Source: Tretioscincus oriximinensis (Eukaryota; Chordata; Lepidosauria; Squamata; Gymnophthalmidae). Taken from it: a stretch of 64,000 nt of DNA. The position numbers were made by a program, and so were the translations under genes. The notes below the pieces were generated by a model, which made no database searches, was not told the DNA's origin, and saw only the letters and a program-made list of their open reading frames with translations. Shown here piece by piece: positions 52,301-64,000 of the stretch. Location of the stretch: the NCBI GenBank assembly GCA_022410635.1, contig JAJVDF010000044.1, forward strand, positions 1,854,160 through 1,918,159. The letters run 5' to 3'. How positions within the stretch are numbered: the stretch's first letter is position 1; every line of letters starts with the position of its first letter.

Positions 52301-53544
52301 TTGATTGATTATGATCATTTTTTTTACCTAATGTATCAAAGATGAGTATGGCTCTTCACTATCACTTCTAAAAAACTGCCTGAGGGACATTAGTGTGGGG
52401 CTCTCATGTTTTCATCCATCTCTAATCAATTTTTTTATCCTAAAATGTTGGTGAGAGCTTTCATACTGATGTACTTAATTTACATCTCTAAACATAAATT
52501 GGCAAATGCCACCATTCCTAGGTTCTGGAACCTAAAATTCCTAGAAGTGAATTTTTGCTCAGGTATGGGAACTGAATGGGTACCCTTAAGGGAAAATATT
52601 TCTCATTCTCTTTCAACCCCAAGTACCTCAGAAGGTTTTTGTGAAGACAACAGTAAAAGGGTGGAAAATTATATGTTTGTTTCAAGCTCTTTGGAGGGCA
52701 GCAGAATACAAATGCCAACAATAAATAAATAAATAATTTTGTCACCTCCTTTTCAGGGATATCTTTTGCTTCTTTTTCAGAAAGATTGCCCATCGTTAAA
52801 TAAACCAGTCAATAGTCATGCTTTCCCCCCATGTGTTCCTGAGCACTTGAAAAAAAGCTAAAAACCTGTCAAGAAATGCTCTGCCTCCTCAGCCCTTTCA
52901 GATAATCTTTGTGCCTGGTACACCTCAGGCACAAGAGCTCTTTCCATTAGTGAACGAGAAATCCTTGGAATGTTACAAAGAGTTGGATTGGTGGGGAGAG
53001 AGGGGAGCGATACTGATAGGCGATACTTTTCGTTCCAGAAGCCGGTCACACGCCTAAAGTGGATTGAACTGTACTTGCCGGTTCCTTCTCCATCAGGCCT
53101 TTTTGTTCCTTGCCTGGGATTTGCTAGATAGTAGCATGGTTCTTTGCCTGGCTCCATATAGAGCCTACGGGAATTTGGACGGGGTGGTACAGACATCACC
53201 GACAGGGACTATGATCCCTGAGTATCCCTTTCAATGAGGTCTTATGACTAAGGCCCAAATTCCTTATATATGAGAGCATGATAGACCAACAACAGACATA
53301 CAGGATAACGGAAGAGCATTCCAATACAACTTGTGGTAAGTGGATCTCAGGAGCTTATTTGGGTTTTTTGCAGAAAGGAAAGCACAAGGACTTTTATCAA
53401 ATGTGAAATGGTACTTAGTATCGTAGTTCCAAATCTGCACCAGCTGGTTGACAATCTTTGAATGTGAAGTTCTAAAAATATTTTTTAAAAAGTAGTAGTG
53501 GTCCTATTGTCCATAGAGCTTAGTATTATAGAACTTACCTTTGC

Positions 53545-53612
53545 TATATTGCCAAAAGTATTTGTTCACCCACCATATACAAGCAGGTATAAGCAAATAC
53601 GTTTGGCTATAT
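53545..53612. mobile_element. Short Tc1-type palindromic MITE
   Basis: TATATTGCCAAAAGTATTTG against CAAATACGTTTGGCTATATG. Confidence 0.55.
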
Positions 53613-53835
53613 GTACCTTAAGCACTGATATAATTTCACTGTGCAAGTACCATGATCAGTAGTATTAAAAAAACCTTTTATTTTACATTTTGCTGTCTCT
53701 CCCTCTCTTTTTCCTGATAGAATTTCTTCTTGTCTTGCCTAGATAGGGAGTCCATCTGCTTATTTTGTTTGACCTGGTGGACATTTTTAATATATCTTCA
53801 GGCATGAAAAACTGTACTAAACCATAAAAAAACTG

Positions 53836-54126
53836 GCACGGATAGCTCAGTCGCTTAGGAATTCGTCTCTCGCCTGGGAGATCGGGTTTCGAAGCCCTGT
53901 GTGGGATGTGGGGAGGGGTGAGCACCTTCCACTAGCCTGTAACTCTAGCCAACCTAGGTATTAGAAAGCATGGATTGCAAGAAATTGCAACTGACTGCAA
54001 GTAGATACATGGGAACCACCATAGCCTGATGGGGAAGATAGAATGGAAGCCTTTGGGCAAAATATATCCTTGTAAGCCGCTTTGAGTCCCTTTGAAAGGT
54101 GAGAAAAGCGGGGTATAAGAACCGAG
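53836..54126 (+). mobile_element. tRNA-derived SINE, near-complete
   Basis: GGCACGGATAGCTCAGTCGC head with an exact A box (TAGCTCAGTCG at 53843) and a B-box-like GGTTTCGAAGCCC at 53885. The body ends GCGGGGTATAAGAACCGAG and the tail expands into 54127-54270. It appears to be the best-preserved copy here. Confidence 0.9.
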
Positions 54127-54270
54127 TTGTTCTTGTTCTTCTTGTTCTTCTTGTTCTTCTTGTTCTTCTTGTTCTTCTTGTTCTTCTTGTTCTTGTTCTT
54201 GTTCTTGTTCTTCTTCTTCTTGTTCTTCTTCTTCTTCTTCTTCTTCTTCTTCTTCTTCTTCTTCTTCTTC
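54127..54270. repeat. (TTGTTC)n then (TTC)n microsatellite
   Basis: 144 bp grown from the SINE tail: TTGTTCTTC units followed by pure TTC. Long poly-Arg/Lys/Leu frames through it are artefacts. Confidence 0.95.
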
Positions 54271-54579
54271 TGGACTGCAGATGGATTAAAAATCCATACT
54301 GGAACAGCACTGCTGAGATAAAAAGAATATCCCACAAGCTCTTTCACTAATTCTAGTACAGAAATGCATGGAATTTCTGACTAGTATAGTCATGTGGTTA
54401 CAAAGGAGAATTTCAACAGATGCTGCATGTGTTCACACTTCTTCACGTCAGGTTGTAGCTCAGCAGACCTATCTGCAAGGTTGTTGAATGTAAGTTGACT
54501 CTACTGTATGCCACTAAAGGCATTTTTCCCATTTCTTGTTCCCATCCAGGTCTGACTATCTCCAGACACCACTTCCTTC

Positions 54580-63301
<8,722 letters not shown>

Positions 63302-63524
63302 TAGCTACACTTATCCATTATAAGTAATTACTACATTATGATTAAAATATACCTAATGCTCATTGATACTAGTGGAGTGGGGCGTAGATAACCTAACAGG
63401 GTGAGGTGAAAGTATAGTGGCTATAATATGAGGTAGAAGACTATAAGACTGCANTTCGATGCACTCTCACCTGAGAATCATTCCGACTAGGGATCATTCT
63501 GATCCAAGGGTGACAACCATGGTA

Positions 63525-64000
63525 CAATTTTTTTTTGTATAATATTTTNATTGATATTTATAAAGTATGACATTGTAAAATACACATATATAAAATACAC
63601 ATTGAAATCATCCATTTCTCAATACATGTCATACAATAAAAAAGAACCCTCCACCTCACCAAAAAGTGCTCCCCTCTCCTCCCCCCCCTACTTGAGGATA
63701 TCCAACACAATCTTAGGTAAATCTTTTCAAANCCAAAATCCAATATATTGTAAATGCCGTGGGTGAATACATCTTATGAAATATCACATAGGAAATGAAG
63801 GCCCTCCATTTTTTCTCCCATATTAGATGAAGTGTAATTCCCAATCTTCTTAGCCTTCTTTCCCTTAAAAAGTCAAAGAGTACAATTTCTGCCATATAAT
63901 CATACCAGGCTTCCATGGTCCATTTTTCTTTACCTTTCCATCCCCTTGCAATCTGAATATGAGCTGCCCTTATCCCTTGCTTAAGTATATATACCTTATC
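63525..64000 (-). mobile_element. L1-like LINE 3' end (runs off window)
   Basis: Reverse complement encodes WYDYMAEIVLFDFLRERRLR and FHKMYSPTAFTIYWIL, then an A-rich end at about 63530. It belongs to the same family as 1701-2130 and lies in SERPINE3 intron 7. Confidence 0.75.

Larger units (their letters stand above)
44469..54549. other. FAM124A 3' UTR and FAM124A-SERPINE3 intergenic region
   Basis: 10 kb with repeats listed separately and one orphan exon-like ORF at 46768-46920. Segments 47430-49760, 50240-51650 and 52300-53540 show no gene and no repeat I can name, apart from a retroposon tail at 48840-48893 and short AT runs. Confidence 0.6.

Noticed and set aside
53836..53910. Possible tRNA gene (A and B boxes present)
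   Set aside because: There is no acceptor stem or anticodon arm fold, and the sequence continues into a SINE body repeated elsewhere in the window.
53954..54350. Arg/Lys/Leu-rich open frames up to 128 codons
   Set aside because: They read a SINE and its expanded (TTC)n tail.

Overview
This is vertebrate nuclear DNA. It is AT-rich, mostly non-coding, and holds four protein-coding loci split by long introns and dense interspersed repeats. The repeat set points to a squamate reptile: CR1 LINEs ending in a CTTATGTTCTTAT-type tail, tRNA-derived SINEs with (TTC)n tails, L1 3' ends, small hAT/Tc1/Tigger-type elements and Penelope-like fragments with a hammerhead-like core. A gecko is plausible, but the sequence alone does not prove it.

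Layout. (1) 1-656, minus: the first 218 codons of a Kv5 (KCNF1-type) potassium channel subunit, running off the left edge. (2) 657-22651: repeat-rich intergenic DNA. (3) 22652-28798, minus: a three-exon homologue of human C13orf42, about 268 aa. (4) 28799-31192: the head-to-head interval, with a CpG-rich promoter at its right end. (5) 31193-44468, plus: FAM124A, four coding exons including a 32-bp microexon, 534 aa. (6) 44469-54579: intergenic DNA with one unexplained terminal-exon-like ORF at 46768-46920. (7) 54580-63293 and beyond, plus: SERPINE3, seven coding exons seen and the last one off the right edge.

The order and orientation C13orf42(-), FAM124A(+), SERPINE3(+) match human 13q14.3. 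The splice phases of all inferred exons close exactly, so these three genes look intact. The Kv5 gene next door is unexpected, because human KCNF1 lies on 2p25. It may be a second KCNF-type paralogue or a lineage-specific rearrangement.

The genes do not form a pathway. They are a Kv modifier subunit, two poorly characterised proteins and a secreted serpin with an apparent Arg-Ser reactive site. The more unusual material is in the repeats: hammerhead-like motifs in recurring inverted pairs, a four-copy foldback element with 8-bp target duplications, two CR1 copies sharing the same disabling lesions, and a 308-nt pure purine run in a SERPINE3 intron. No RNA gene, CRISPR array, plasmid or viral gene was seen.
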